A stretch of 64,000 bases of DNA from Rhodoblastus sp963713695 (lineage in GTDB: Bacteria; Pseudomonadota; Alphaproteobacteria; Rhizobiales; Beijerinckiaceae). The stretch covers positions 124,001 through 188,000 of the forward strand of contig CAVQMU010000010.1 of assembly GCA_963713695.1 (NCBI GenBank). The letters are read 5' to 3'. Made by a program: the position numbers and the translations under genes. Below are positions 25,856-35,504 of this stretch, piece by piece (positions within the stretch are counted from its first letter, which is position 1; each line of letters begins with the position of its first letter). The notes beneath the pieces are model-generated. The model saw only the letters and a program-made list of their open reading frames with translations. It ran no database searches and was not told the DNA's origin.

Positions 25856-26230
25856 ATGAAATCAACTGCATTTCCGCTGGTCGCTGTGTGCCTGGCGCTC
25901 GGCGCCTGCGCCAGCGTCCCGCCGACCGGCCCGCGCGTCACCGCCGTGGCGGCAGATAATGTCAGCGACAGGAAGTTCACGGCGGACGACGCAACCTGCC
26001 GCGCCCGGGCGCAAGGCGTCACCGACAGGGAAGCCGCCAATAACGAGGGCGGCCTGCAACGCCATTACGACCAGATCTACGCCGACTGCATGGTGGACAA
26101 GGGACACCATGTCGAGGCGCCAATGCGCCCGCATTATTATTACGGTCCCGGCTACGGTCCCTATTACGGCCCCGGTCCCTATTGGGGCCCGGGCTTCTAT
26201 TACGGCGGGGGCTGGGGCCGCCGCTGGTAA
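25856..26230 (+). CDS. Small lipoprotein with Tyr/Gly/Pro-rich tail
   Basis: 124 residues. The signal peptide MKSTAFPLVAVCLALGACAS has the lipobox LGAC. The middle part, FTADDATCRARAQGVTDREA and HYDQIYADCMVDKGH, has a conserved-looking Cys pair. The last 35 residues are almost entirely Tyr, Gly and Pro with an YYGPGYGPYYGPGPYWGPG-like pattern. Such tails occur on outer-membrane or cell-surface proteins; the function is unknown. A strong terminator follows. Confidence 0.68.
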   Translation: MKSTAFPLVAVCLALGACASVPPTGPRVTAVAADNVSDRKFTADDATCRARAQGVTDREAANNEGGLQRHYDQIYADCMVDKGHHVEAPMRPHYYYGPGYGPYYGPGPYWGPGFYYGGGWGRRW

Positions 26231-26244
26231 TGGTCCGAGAAAAG

Positions 26245-26273
26245 AAATCCCGCGAAACTTTCGCGGGATTTTT
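26245..26273. terminator. Bidirectional terminator between lipoprotein gene and cysN
   Basis: AAATCCCGCGA and TCGCGGGATTT pair around AACT, with a T run on the plus strand and A-rich sequence on the other side. It sits 15 bp after the lipoprotein stop and just before the convergent cysN stop. Confidence 0.85.
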
Positions 26274-26277
26274 CGTT

Positions 26278-27910
26278 TCAGATGCCGTCGCCGTCGGGCT
26301 GGACCTGGTCGCGGGCTTCGAGCCGGGCCTTTTCGCGCCGCGCGACAGTTTCGCGATAATCGCCGATGAGCACGTGCGCCAGCGGCCGCAACGCCGCGTC
26401 GGCGAGACCAAGCAGCGCGCCGGTCGCGGGGCTCGCGCCAAGCAGCACGGCTCCGAGCCCGACCAGCGCGCCGCTCGCCAGCGCCGGCGCCAGTTTTTTC
26501 CGAATGGCGTATTCGAGTTGCGGCCACGAGGTCGCAAGGCTGTCGTCGGGCTCGATCGGCGCCTTCCGCGATTCCGGCGCCAGCGCCACGCCCCGGTCGA
26601 TCAGGCCGAAAGCCACGGTCTCGTTGGTGATGCGGTCGATCAGGATAAAGCCGCCGAGGTCGCGGCTGTCGCGGTAATCCGAAATGATCATCGGCCGGTC
26701 GAAATTGAGCGTCGCGAGGCCAATCTCGTTCAACGCCAGCGCATGGCCGGGCGCCTCTTCGAATGTATGGATATCCACGAGATGATGCAGCTTTTCGACG
26801 CCGGCGTTGGCCGTGCGCGCGCCGAGCTTGACGATATAGGAGGCGCCCGGATGCATGTCCGTCTCGGCCGTCCAAAGGAGCCGCGCGCCGACGCGTGTGG
26901 CGGCCTCAGGCTTGGCGCCGCTCGAGACGAGAATGTCGCCGCGTGAAGCGTCGATCTCGTCTTCGAGCGTCAAGGTCACGGATTGGCCGGCTATGGCGAT
27001 GTCGAGATCGCCATCCATCGTCACGATGCTTTTTACGCGGGACTCCCTGCCCGAGGGCATGGACGCCACGGCGTCGCCGACCCTGATCGCGCCGCTGGCG
27101 ACCCAGCCGGAGAAGCCGCGGAAGTCGAGGTTGGGGCGGTTCACCCACTGCACCGGAAAGCGGAAGGCGGCTTCCGCCAGTTCGGCGCCGGAGGCGTCGA
27201 TCGTCTCCAGCGTCTCCAGCAGCGGCGGCCCGCCGAACCAGGGCGTGTTTTCCGACAGCGACGTGATATTGTCGCCGTTGAGGGCGGAGATCGGCAGCGG
27301 AATGATGGAGCGGAAATTCAGGCCTTTCGCCATGTCGCGGTAGGCGGCGACAATCTCGTTGAACCGCGCCTCGGAATAGTCGACGAGGTCCATCTTGTTG
27401 ATCGCAACGATCACGTCGCGCACGCCGATCATCGAGACGATGAAGGAATGGCGACGCGTCTGCGGCAGGATGCTTTTCCGCGCATCGACCAGGATGATGG
27501 CCAGATCGGCGGTCGAGGCGCCGGTCGCCATGTTGCGGGTATATTGCTCATGGCCAGGCGTGTCGGCGACGATGAAGGAGCGCTTGTCGGTCGTGAAATA
27601 GCGATAGGCGACATCGATGGTGATGCCCTGTTCGCGCTCGGCGGCGAGGCCGTCGACCAGCAGGGCGAAATCGAGCGCGCCGCCCTGGGTGCCGAATTTC
27701 TTGGAGTCGCGTCCAGCGCTTCGAGCTGATCGTCGGCCACCATGCTGGAATCATAGAGCAGGCGGCCGATCAGCGTCGACTTGCCGTCATCGACGGAGCC
27801 GCAGGTGATAAAGCGCAGCAGCGCCTTCTCCTGCGCCTCACGGGGCGGCAAGCGCGGTCGCGGCGGGCAGGCGCTGTCGGAGAAAGCTGTTCGGCGAGAG
27901 CGTGAGCCAT
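26278..27910 (-). CDS. cysN: Sulfate adenylyltransferase subunit CysN with extra C-terminal domain (frameshifted)
   Basis: GTPase subunit of ATP sulfurylase, which with CysD activates sulfate to APS. G1 is ITCGSVDDGKSTLIGRLLYD, G3 DTPGHEQYTRNMATG, and G4 AINKMDLVDYSE, followed by the beta-barrel domains with FRFPVQWVNRPNLDFRGFSG. At least two indels, near 27850 and 27715, break the N-terminal quarter. After the normal end there are about 90 more residues, LEYAIRKKLAPALASGALVG and so on, with a hydrophobic Ala/Gly/Leu segment. This is not the APS-kinase (CysC) domain often fused to CysN. Start ATG 27908-27910 overlaps the cysD stop as TGATG. Confidence 0.88.
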
Positions 27911-28814
27911 CAGAAATAGCCTTCCTGCTTTTTCTGCTCCATCGAGGCGGAGCCGTCGTGATCGATGATGCGGCCTTCACGCTCGGAGGTCGTGGAATTG
28001 CGCATCTCCTCGATGATTTCATGCAAGCGTCGAAGCCGTGCTCTCGACCGCGCCGGTCAGCGGATAGCAGCCGAGCGTGCGGAAGCGGACGCTGAGGCTT
28101 TCGACCTGCTCGCCGGGACGCAGTTTCATGCGCTCGTCGTCGCGCATGATCAGCGCGCCGTCGCGCCGCACCACCGGGCGCTTTGCGCGAAATACAGCGG
28201 CACGACCGGGATGTTCTCCTTGGCGATATAGTCCCACACGTCCGCTTCGGTCCAGTTGGACAGCGGGAAGACGCGAAAGCTCTCGCCCGGCCTTTTGCGC
28301 GTATTGTAGAGACGCCAGGGCTCGGGCCGCTGGTTCTTCGGGTCCCAGCGATGCTCGGCCGAACGCAGCGAGAAGACGCGCTCCTTGGCGCGGGATTTTT
28401 CCTCGTCGCGGCGCGCGCCGCCGAAGGCCGCGTCGAACTTGTACTTGTCGAGCGCCTGCTTCAGCCCCTGCGTCTTCATCACGTCGGTATGCAGCGCGCG
28501 AGCCGGAATCGAACGGGTTGACGCCGGCGGCGACGCCGTCCTGGTTGATGTGCACGATCAGGTCGAGGCCGAGTTCCTGCATCGCGCTGGTCGCGAAAGG
28601 CGATCATCTCGCGGAATTTCCAGGTCGTGTCGACATGCAGGAACTGGAACGGCGGCTTCGAGGGATAGAAGGCCTTCATCGCAAGATGCAGCAGGACCGC
28701 GGAATCCTTGCCGATCGAATAGAGGAAGACGGGGTTCTCGCATTCCGCCGCGACCTCGCGGAAGATGTGGATGCTCTCGGCTTCGAGCTTCTGGAGATGG
28801 GTGAGCTGGATCAT
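27910..28814 (-). CDS. cysD: Sulfate adenylyltransferase subunit CysD (several frameshifts)
   Basis: Small subunit of ATP sulfurylase, a PP-loop ATP pyrophosphatase. The start MIQLTHLQKLEAESIHIFRE and the PP-loop YSIGKDSAVLLHLAMKAFYP are clear, followed by FQFLHVDTTWKFREMI. Further on, in other frames, come KYKFDAAFGGARRDEEKSRA, FPLSNWTEADVWDYIAKENI, and the end EKKQEGYF. At least four indels (about 28600, 28505, 28160 and 28030) are needed. Repaired, the length is near 300 residues as expected. The start overlaps the cysH stop (ATGA) and the stop overlaps the cysN start. The density of breaks points to poor sequence here rather than loss of the gene. Confidence 0.88.
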
Positions 28815-29568
28815 GATTCCGCCATTTCCTTGGCGCTGAGCAATGCGCCGTCGGCGGCGACATGCAGGCCGCATTCCTTCTTCGCTTCGTCTTCCCACCA
28901 CCAGCGTCCCGCGCGTTCGGGCTCGCCGGGCTTCAGCGCGCGGGTGCACGGGCGCGCAGCCGATCGAGACGAAGCCCCGCTCATGCAGGACATTGATCGG
29001 GACGTCGTTTTTCACGCAATAGGCGACGACATCCTCGCGCGAAAAGTCGAGCAGGGGGCTGGCCTTGATCAGGCCGCGCGCGGCGTCGAATTCGACAAAA
29101 CGCGCGCCGGAGCGATGCGCCGACTGGTCGGCGCGAAGGCCGGCGATCCAGATGCTGGCGCCTTCGAGCGCCCTTGCGAGCGGCTCGACCTTGCGGACGC
29201 CGCAGCAGGCCTTCCGCATGTCGAGACCGTAATAAAATCCGTTGACGCCCTGGTCGGTGACAAGGGCTTCAACCGCGTCGGCGCGCGGGAAAAAAGCCTT
29301 CAGGCGAAAGCCGTATTTTTCTTCCGTGCGCGCCCAGAGATCATAGGTCTCGGGAAAGAGGCGGCCGGTGTCGAGCGTGACGATTTCGAAATCGAGGCCT
29401 TCCGAACGGATCGCGTGGGTGAGCGCCTGATCCTCGACGCCGAGGCTGGTCGTGAAGACGATGCGGCCTTTGACGGCCCTGCGTATCAGGCGCAGGCGCT
29501 CCGGCAGATCGGCGTCTGCGAAAGCTTCGTTCAATTGATCGGCAGAGCTTGCTTGAAACCTCAGACAT
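28811..29568 (-). CDS. cysH: Assimilatory APS reductase (CysH family; frameshifted)
   Basis: Reduces adenylyl sulfate to sulfite with thioredoxin. The sequence has VFTTSLGVEDQALTHAI, the cysteine pair in RKACCGVRKVEPLARAL, and, after an indel near 28945, IGCAPCTRALKPGEPERAG and ending KKECGLHVAADGALLSAKEM. The CC...CxxC set that binds a 4Fe-4S cluster marks APS reductases rather than PAPS reductases, which fits the absence of an APS kinase domain in cysN. A second indel lies within the first ten codons after ATG 29568. The gene overlaps the end of the DUF934 gene and is coupled by ATGA to cysD. Confidence 0.87.
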
Positions 29569-30086
29569 TGTCTTCTTCCTCGACGTTCCGCGCGCCGCGG
29601 CGCAGGTCGAAAATGTTTTCCGTCTCGCGCATGATTGCGTTGGTAGGCGAGGCTGATGCGGTTGGCCGCGGCCAGCCATTGCTCGACCGGCTGGCGCGCC
29701 GCATTGGCGTCGGGAATTTCCACCTCATGGAAACCGCAGGCGAGCGCCTGCGGAAACTGGTCGGAAAACAGCGGCCCCGACGCGCGCAGAATTCCGGTGA
29801 ACCCGCGTCGGCGCAATTGCCGCGCCAGCGAGAAGCCGCGGCCGTCGGTCCCGCTGGGAAAGGCGATGACGATCAGGGCCAGCCGGTCGAAATAAGGCTC
29901 CAGCGCCTCCGCCTTGGGTCGTGTTGTCGACGAGGACGCCGATCCGGCGATTGGTGCCCGCGTTGGGCAAGAAGGTCGTCGATCAGCGCGAAGGGTCCCA
30001 GCACGGCTTCGCCCGCGGCTTCGTCCAGCGTCTCGATGCGCTGTGAACACATCGGCCTTGGCGCCCTGGCGATCAAGCAACAGCAT
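29561..30086 (-). CDS. DUF934 sulfite-reduction-associated protein (frameshifted)
   Basis: A small protein found between cysI and cysH in many alpha- and betaproteobacteria, thought to help sulfite reduction. The middle reads EALEPYFDRLALIVIAFPSG, then TDGRGFSLARQLRRRGFTG and ACGFHEVEIPDANAARQPVE. The C-terminus, in another frame after an indel near 29645, reads NAIMRETENIFDLRRGARNV and stops at TGA 29561-29563 inside the cysH start. Two more indels lie near 29925 and 30040. Start MLLLDRQG at 30086 overlaps the cysI end by 14 bp. Confidence 0.8.
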
Positions 30087-31746
30087 CTGCGACTTCCTTG
30101 AATGCGGCCTTGAACGGCGCGAGGCCGAGACGGCGATAGGCCTCGATGAAGGACTCGCCCGGCTGGCGTTGCGCCAGATAGACGCCGAGCACCTTGTCGA
30201 TGGCGTCAGGCACGGGTTTTTCCGGCAGACCCGGGCCGAGCAATTCGCCCAGCGCGAAATTCTCGCTGGCGTCGCCGCCGATGGTGATCTGGTAGGATTC
30301 GGCGCCCTTCTTCTCCAGCCCGAGAATGCCGATGTTGCCGACGTGATGATGGCCGCAGGCGTTGATGCAGCCCGACATCTTGATGCTGAGATCGCCGATG
30401 TCGCGCTGCCTCGCCGGATCGGCGAAATGGGTCGAAAGCGTCTGCGCCAGGGGTATCGAACGCGCCGTGGCGAGAGCGCAGTAATCGAGGCCGGGGCAGC
30501 AGATGATGTCGGTGATCAGGCCGACATTGGCGGTGCGCGAGATTTTGCTCGCGGAGGCTTGTGAAAATTTCCGGAACGTCGTCGAGCCGAACATGCGGCA
30601 GGACGATATTCTGCATATGGCTGACCCGCGCCTCGCCGAGCGAATATTTCTCCGCGAGATCGGCCATCAGCCGCATCTGCGCCGAGGTCGCATCGCCGGG
30701 CGTGCGCGCCAGGGGCCTTCAATGAGATGGTCAAGGCCGCATAGCCCTTGCGCTTGTGGCGGAAGAGGTTGTGCTCAACGAAACGCGCCAGTTCCTCGTC
30801 CTGGGCTTGCGCGGCTTCGAGCTTGCGCGAGACGTCGGGAAGCGTCTCATAGGCAGGCTGCCGGAAGAAGTCCGCGATGCGTTCGAGCTCCCTGAGATCG
30901 GCGGAAAAGCTCGCGCGGTCAATCTGGGCGAATTCCTTTTCGACCTTGGCGCGGAATGCGTCGATGCCGATTTCATGCGCGAGAATTTTGATCCGCGCCT
31001 TGTATTTGTTGTCGCGGCGACCTTCGAGATTGTAGACGCGAAGGACGGCTTCGAGATAGCCGAGCAACGCCTCCCGCGGCACGAAGTCGCGCAAGACCTT
31101 GCCTTCCATCGGCGTGCGGCCAAGGCCGCCGCCAACCAGCACCTCGTAGCCGAGCGCTTGCGTCTTCGGGTCGCGCAGAATGCGCAAGCCCACGTCGTGC
31201 GCCTTGAGCGCGGCGCGGTCATGCGCGGCGCCGGTGATGGCGATCTTGAATTTGCGGCCGAGCCACTCAAACTCGGGATGCAGGCTCGACCATTGCCTGA
31301 TCCATTCGGCGGTCGGCGCGCGGATCCTCGATTTCGTCCCAGGCTACGCCGGCGTATTGATCGGAAGTGGTGTTGCGGATGCAATTGCCGGAGGTCTGGA
31401 TGCAGTGCATTTCGACATCGGCAAGCAGGCTGAGGATGGCCGGGATGTCACGCAGTTTCGGCCAGTTGAACTGGATGTTTTGCCGCGTCGTGAAGTGGCC
31501 GTAGCCGCGGTCGTACGTGTCGGCGATCACCGCCAGTTGCCGCAATTGCCTGGCGCTGAGCGTGCCATAGGGCACGGCGATGCGCAGCATATAGGCGTGC
31601 AATTGCAGATAGACGCCGTTTTTCAGGCGCAGCGGGCGGAATTCGTCTTCGGTCAGCGAGCCGTCGAGGCGTCGCTCGATCTGGCTGGCGAATTGCGCCA
31701 CCCTTTCGCGCACCACGCGCTCGTCGAATTCGTCGTAGAGATACAT
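30073..31746 (-). CDS. cysI: Sulfite (or nitrite) reductase hemoprotein, CysI type (frameshifted)
   Basis: Reduces sulfite to sulfide with siroheme and a 4Fe-4S cluster. The N-terminus MYLYDEFDERVVRERVAQFA leads to YLQLHAYMLRIAVPYG and HFTTRQNIQFNWPKLRDIP. The middle has GLGRTPMEGKVLRDFVP. The cluster ligands lie in IICCPGLDYCALATARS and KMSGCINACGHHHVGNIG, all four cysteines present. Indels fall near 31315, 30710 and 30560. Repaired length is about 557 residues. The operon position between DUF2849 and DUF934 supports sulfite rather than nitrite. Confidence 0.9.
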
Positions 31747-31778
31747 GGCCTGGTCCTCGTCGCCTGATAAGGCGCAGC

Positions 31779-32102
31779 TTAAATCTGGAAGTCCGCCTGC
31801 TTGCCGAGATCGGGGCGATGGCTCGGCCCGAGCGTGCGCAGCACTTCGCGGTAGTGGCGCGGAACCGGCGCGCCCTCGGTGTTGATTTCGACATCGACCA
31901 GATAGGGGTCGACGATTTTCGAATGCTGGAACTCGGTCGCCCCGAAACGCTCCAGCGCGAGCGCCTGCTCATCGTCGCGCGCGACCTGCGCGGCGCGCGG
32001 ATCGCGGGTCCAGCCCTGCGCAGTCGCAAAGACCACGTCGCCATCGAGCAAATCGTTGGCGACGAGAATGACGGGCAACGGCGGTCTCTTGAGGGCGGCC
32101 AT
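31779..32102 (-). CDS. DUF2849 protein
   Basis: 107 residues, intact. MAALKRPPLPVILVANDLLD, GDVVFATAQGWTRDPRAAQV, EINTEGAPVPRHYREVLRTL. This is DUF2849, found directly before cysI in alphaproteobacterial sulfur operons; its role is unknown, though the position suggests help to sulfite reductase. It is the first gene of the operon DUF2849-cysI-DUF934-cysH-cysD-cysN. The promoter should lie in 32103-32200. Confidence 0.82.
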   Translation of the reverse strand: MAALKRPPLPVILVANDLLDGDVVFATAQGWTRDPRAAQVARDDEQALALERFGATEFQHSKIVDPYLVDVEINTEGAPVPRHYREVLRTLGPSHRPDLGKQADFQI

Positions 32103-32308
32103 GACAAAACATCCTCGAATTGGGCGCCCGCATTGCCGGACGCATTTCCTCAGCCTCTATGAAGATAGGATTTGAGCGATAACGTTGCAATGCGGCAAAA
32201 GAGAATTATTTTTCTTTGTTAAGGGCGGAAATGGGCAAATAATTTCGAGATACGGCTGGTTGTGCCGCAAGAAAGAGAAATTTATCCTTTTTTTACCAAA
32301 AACCTTGG

Positions 32309-32332
32309 GAAGATCGGTCCGAAGATCGGTCC
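32309..32332. repeat. 12-bp tandem repeat in the cys/hpn divergent intergenic region
   Basis: GAAGATCGGTCC occurs twice without a gap or mismatch. The 310-bp region 32103-32412 separates the sulfate operon (minus) from hpnA (plus) and is AT-rich between 32190 and 32305. It must hold both promoters. The repeat lies 80 bp before hpnA and could be a regulator site. I see no other gene here. Confidence 0.6.
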
Positions 32333-32412
32333 TCCTCGCGCAAATCGTCATTCAGGCGAGGGCGCGGCCATGCTAGAGAAACCGCAAGAGGCGACCGCAG
32401 TTAAGGGATTGC

Positions 32413-33414
32413 ATGGACACGGCTGGAAAAATCCTCGTCACCGGCGCGACCGGCTTTGTTGGCGCGGCTGTGGCCCGCGCCTTGATCGCCCGGGGCGAGA
32501 GAGTTGTTTTGCTGGCGCGGAAGGACTCGCCGCGGGGCAATGTCGAAGGGCTCGACGCCGAAGTCGTCATCGGCGACCTCCGCGACGCCGCTTCGATGGA
32601 CGTGGTCATGCGCGGCGTGGAGAAACTCTATCACGTCGCCGCCGACTACCGCTTCTGGGCGCCCGATCCCCAGGAGATCATCGACGCCAATCGCGACGGC
32701 GTCGGCAATATCATGAACGCCGCGCTCAAGGCCGGCGTGAGCCGCATTGTCTATTGCTCCTCGGTCGCGACGCTGAAGCTCAATGTCGAGGGGCGCCCGG
32801 TGGACGAAACCTCGCCCGCCACGCCTGAACAGGCGATCGGCGCCTACAAGAAAAGCAAGACCATTGCTGAACGGCTGGTCGAGAAAATGGTGGCCGAGCA
32901 GGGCCTTCCGGCCATCATCGTCAATCCCTCCACGCCCATTGGCCCGCGCGACATAAAGCCGACGCCGACCGGCCGCCTGATCGTCGAGGCGGCCAATGGC
33001 AGGATGCCCGGCTATGTCGACACCGGCCTCAATCTCGTCCATGTCGAGGATGTCGCCGCCGGCCATCTCGCCGCGATGGACAGGGGCCGCATCGGCGAGC
33101 GCTACATCCTCGGCGGCCAGGATCAGCCGCTCGGCGTCATCCTTGCCGATATCGCCGGACTCGTCGGGCGCAAGCCGCCCAAGCTGAAAATTCCCCGCGC
33201 GCCGCTCTTCCCGTTCGCCTATGCCGCCGAGGCCATCGCCCAGTTCACCGGCAAAGAGCCTTTCGCCACGGTCGACGCCCTGCGCATGGCCAAATACCGC
33301 ATGTATTTCTCCTCAGCCAAGGCGGAGCGCGAACTGGGCTATTCCGCGCGTCCCTACACGCAGGCGCTCACGGACGCCGTGGCGTGGTTCCGCCAACAGG
33401 GCATGGTCAGGTGA
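32413..33414 (+). CDS. hpnA: Hopanoid-associated sugar epimerase HpnA
   Basis: 333 residues, intact; an NAD(P)-dependent short-chain epimerase/reductase. Rossmann motif ILVTGATGFVGAAVARALIA, then VGNIMNAALKAGVSRIVYCS, the active-site YKKSKTIAERLVEKM (YxxxK), and PGYVDTGLNLVHVEDVAAGH. This pattern is characteristic of HpnA. The exact reaction in hopanoid synthesis is not established. It heads the hpnABCDE block, and its stop overlaps the GTG start of hpnB as GTGA. Confidence 0.92.
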   Translation: MDTAGKILVTGATGFVGAAVARALIARGERVVLLARKDSPRGNVEGLDAEVVIGDLRDAASMDVVMRGVEKLYHVAADYRFWAPDPQEIIDANRDGVGNIMNAALKAGVSRIVYCSSVATLKLNVEGRPVDETSPATPEQAIGAYKKSKTIAERLVEKMVAEQGLPAIIVNPSTPIGPRDIKPTPTGRLIVEAANGRMPGYVDTGLNLVHVEDVAAGHLAAMDRGRIGERYILGGQDQPLGVILADIAGLVGRKPPKLKIPRAPLFPFAYAAEAIAQFTGKEPFATVDALRMAKYRMYFSSAKAERELGYSARPYTQALTDAVAWFRQQGMVR

Positions 33415-34602
33415 GCCCGCTGTCGGCAAGCGTCATTCCGGCCTTGGCCGCGCTGGTGCTGGCGATCTGGCTGGCGCTGGTCTTTGCGCGAGGTTTTTTC
33501 TGGCTTTGCCGCGACCGCGACGACGCCTCCGCGCCGCGGACGCCGAACAGCTGGCCTGCGGTCGCCGCGGTCATACCCGCACGCGACGAGGCCGATGTGA
33601 TCGCGACGAGCATTAGCTCGCTGCTGGCGCAGGATTATCTGGGGCCCTTCTCCATCGTGCTGGTCGACGACCAGAGCAGCGACGGCACCGGACCCGCCGC
33701 GAAAGCCTGCGCGAAGGCTTCCGCCCATCCGGACAGGCTGACCGTGCTCGACGGCGCGCAGCTGCCGCCGGGATGGGCCGGGAAGCTCTGGGCGGTTTCC
33801 CAGGGCGTGCGCTTCGCGGAAGCGCAATTCGCGCCGAAATACCTTCTGCTCACCGACGCCGACATCGCCCACGCGCCGAACAATCTGCGCGAACTCGTGG
33901 CGCGGGCCGAGCAGGGCGGCTACGGCCTCGTGTCGCTGATGGCCCTTTTGCGCTGCGAAAGCTTTGCTGAAAAACTGCTGGTCCCCGCCTTCGTCTATTT
34001 CTTCCAGATGCTTTATCCCTTCAAATGGGTATCCGACTCGCGAAGCAGGACAGCCGGCGCCGCGGGAGGCTGCATGCTGGCCAACGCCGAAATCCCTCGC
34101 GCGGGCGGGCGGCGTCGAATCCATCTCCGGCGCGCTGATCGACGATTGCGCGCTCGGGACCGCCATCAAGCGGGTCGCGCCGATCTGGCTCGGCCTCACC
34201 GGGCGGGTCGTCAGCCTGCGGCCCTATCCGCACTTCCACGACATTCGGAAGATGGTGGCGCGCTCGGCCTATGCGCAATTGCGCTATTCGCCGCTGCTGC
34301 TTTTTGGCGCGCTATGCGGGATGGTCCTCACCTATTTCGCGCCGCTTGGGCTGGCGCTTTTTGCCGAGGGAATTCCCCGCCTGTGCGGTCTCGCGGCCTT
34401 CGCCCTGATGAGCCTGAGTTTCTGGCCAATCCAGCGATTCTATCTTCTGTCGGGAGCGCGCGCACTGACCTTGCCGCTGATCGCCGCGCTTTATATGCTC
34501 TATACGCTCGATTCCGCCCTGCAGTTTTTTCGCGGACGCGGCGGCATGTGGAAGGGGCGGGCCCAGGCGCATCAGCAGCCACAGCAAATGGAGAGATCAT
34601 GA
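33411..34602 (+). CDS. hpnB: Hopanoid-associated glycosyltransferase HpnB (frameshifted near 34093)
   Basis: A family-2 glycosyltransferase with membrane segments at both ends (residues 8-28 and several after 290). PAVAAVIPARDEADVIATSI, SIVLVDDQSSDGTGPAAKAC and YLLLTDADIAHAPNNLRELV are typical, with the DxD in LTDADIAH. At about 34093 one extra base (in GAAAT) throws the frame; afterwards it reads SLARAGGVESISGALIDDCA, typical of HpnB. Repaired length is about 397 residues. The GTG start overlaps the hpnA stop, and the end overlaps hpnC (ATGA). Confidence 0.9.
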
Positions 34603-35504
34603 GCGCCACGATCTCCGAAAAACCCGCGTCGCCCCCGACGGCGGAAAGCTTTCGCACCGGCAAGGGCGGCGGCGACGAGAATTTCCCCGTCGCTTCCATC
34701 CTGATCGCCGCGCCGCTGCGCCCGGTCATTCTCGCCTTCTACGATTTCGTGCGCGCCGGCGACGATGTCGCGGATCACCCGACTTTGCCGCCAGCGCAAA
34801 AGCGCGCGCTTCTCGACCAGCTCGAGCAGAGCCTGACTGGCGTAAACGACGCCGAGCCCCTGGGCGTAAAATTGCGCGCAAAACTCGGCGAACGCGGCCT
34901 GACCGATCGCCATGCGCGCGACCTTCTCGACGCCTTCCGCATGGATGTCGACAAGAGCCGCTACGAGAGCTGGGACGAGTTGATCGCCTATTGCCGGCTC
35001 TCGGCCATGCCGGTCGGGCGGTTCCTGCTGGACGTGCATGGCGAGGACAAGGCTCTTTGGCCGGCGTCGGACTCCATTTGCGCCGCATTGCAGATCAACA
35101 ACCACCTGCAGGATTGCGCCAAGGATTTTATCGCGCTCGACCGCTGCTATGTTCCGCGCGACGCGCTGGCCGCGGCGGGCGCGGACGTGGCGGATCTGAA
35201 GGCGGCGAAAGCTTCGCCGGCATTGCGCGCCTGCCTGAAAGGCCTGGCGGAAAAAAACCGCGCTCTGCTTGAAGAAGGCGCCAGCCTGCCGGGCGACATC
35301 AAGGATTTCAGGCTCGGCCTGGAGATTGCGGTAATCGCCAGCCACGCCCGGAAAATTGCGGATCTGCTCATTTCCCGAGACCCCCTGAGCGAAAATGTGA
35401 AGCTCCGCAAGGGGCAGATGCTGTATGGCGCGATCATGGCGGCGGCGGGCGGAAGCCTTGCGCAATTCATGCCCAGGGGATTGATGCGACGGAGAAGCGC
35501 ATGA
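34599..35504 (+). CDS. hpnC: Squalene synthase-like HpnC (hydroxysqualene synthase)
   Basis: HpnC converts presqualene diphosphate to hydroxysqualene in the HpnCDE route to squalene. 301 residues, intact. It has SFRTGKGGGDENFPVASILI, the first aspartate motif RAGDDVADHP, DAFRMDVDKSRYESWDELIA, CRLSAMPVGRFLLDVHG, and the second aspartate motif NNHLQDCAKDFIALDRCYVP. Start ATG 34599 overlaps the hpnB stop, and the end overlaps hpnD (ATGA). Confidence 0.93.
   Translation: MSATISEKPASPPTAESFRTGKGGGDENFPVASILIAAPLRPVILAFYDFVRAGDDVADHPTLPPAQKRALLDQLEQSLTGVNDAEPLGVKLRAKLGERGLTDRHARDLLDAFRMDVDKSRYESWDELIAYCRLSAMPVGRFLLDVHGEDKALWPASDSICAALQINNHLQDCAKDFIALDRCYVPRDALAAAGADVADLKAAKASPALRACLKGLAEKNRALLEEGASLPGDIKDFRLGLEIAVIASHARKIADLLISRDPLSENVKLRKGQMLYGAIMAAAGGSLAQFMPRGLMRRRSA

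Noticed and set aside
26120..26230. Short repeated units (TATTACGGCCCC-like) as a CRISPR or satellite
   Set aside because: They are in frame inside a lipoprotein gene and encode the Tyr/Gly/Pro tail; no spacer structure.
28077..30101. 674-residue open frame on the plus strand across cysD-cysH-DUF934
   Set aside because: Antisense to three recognisable sulfate-assimilation genes; its length comes from GC bias and indels.
34599..35504. hpnB and hpnC as one fused protein, since one frame runs through both
   Set aside because: The fusion exists only because the hpnB indel puts its 3' part in another frame. The ATGA overlap at 34599 is a normal gene junction.
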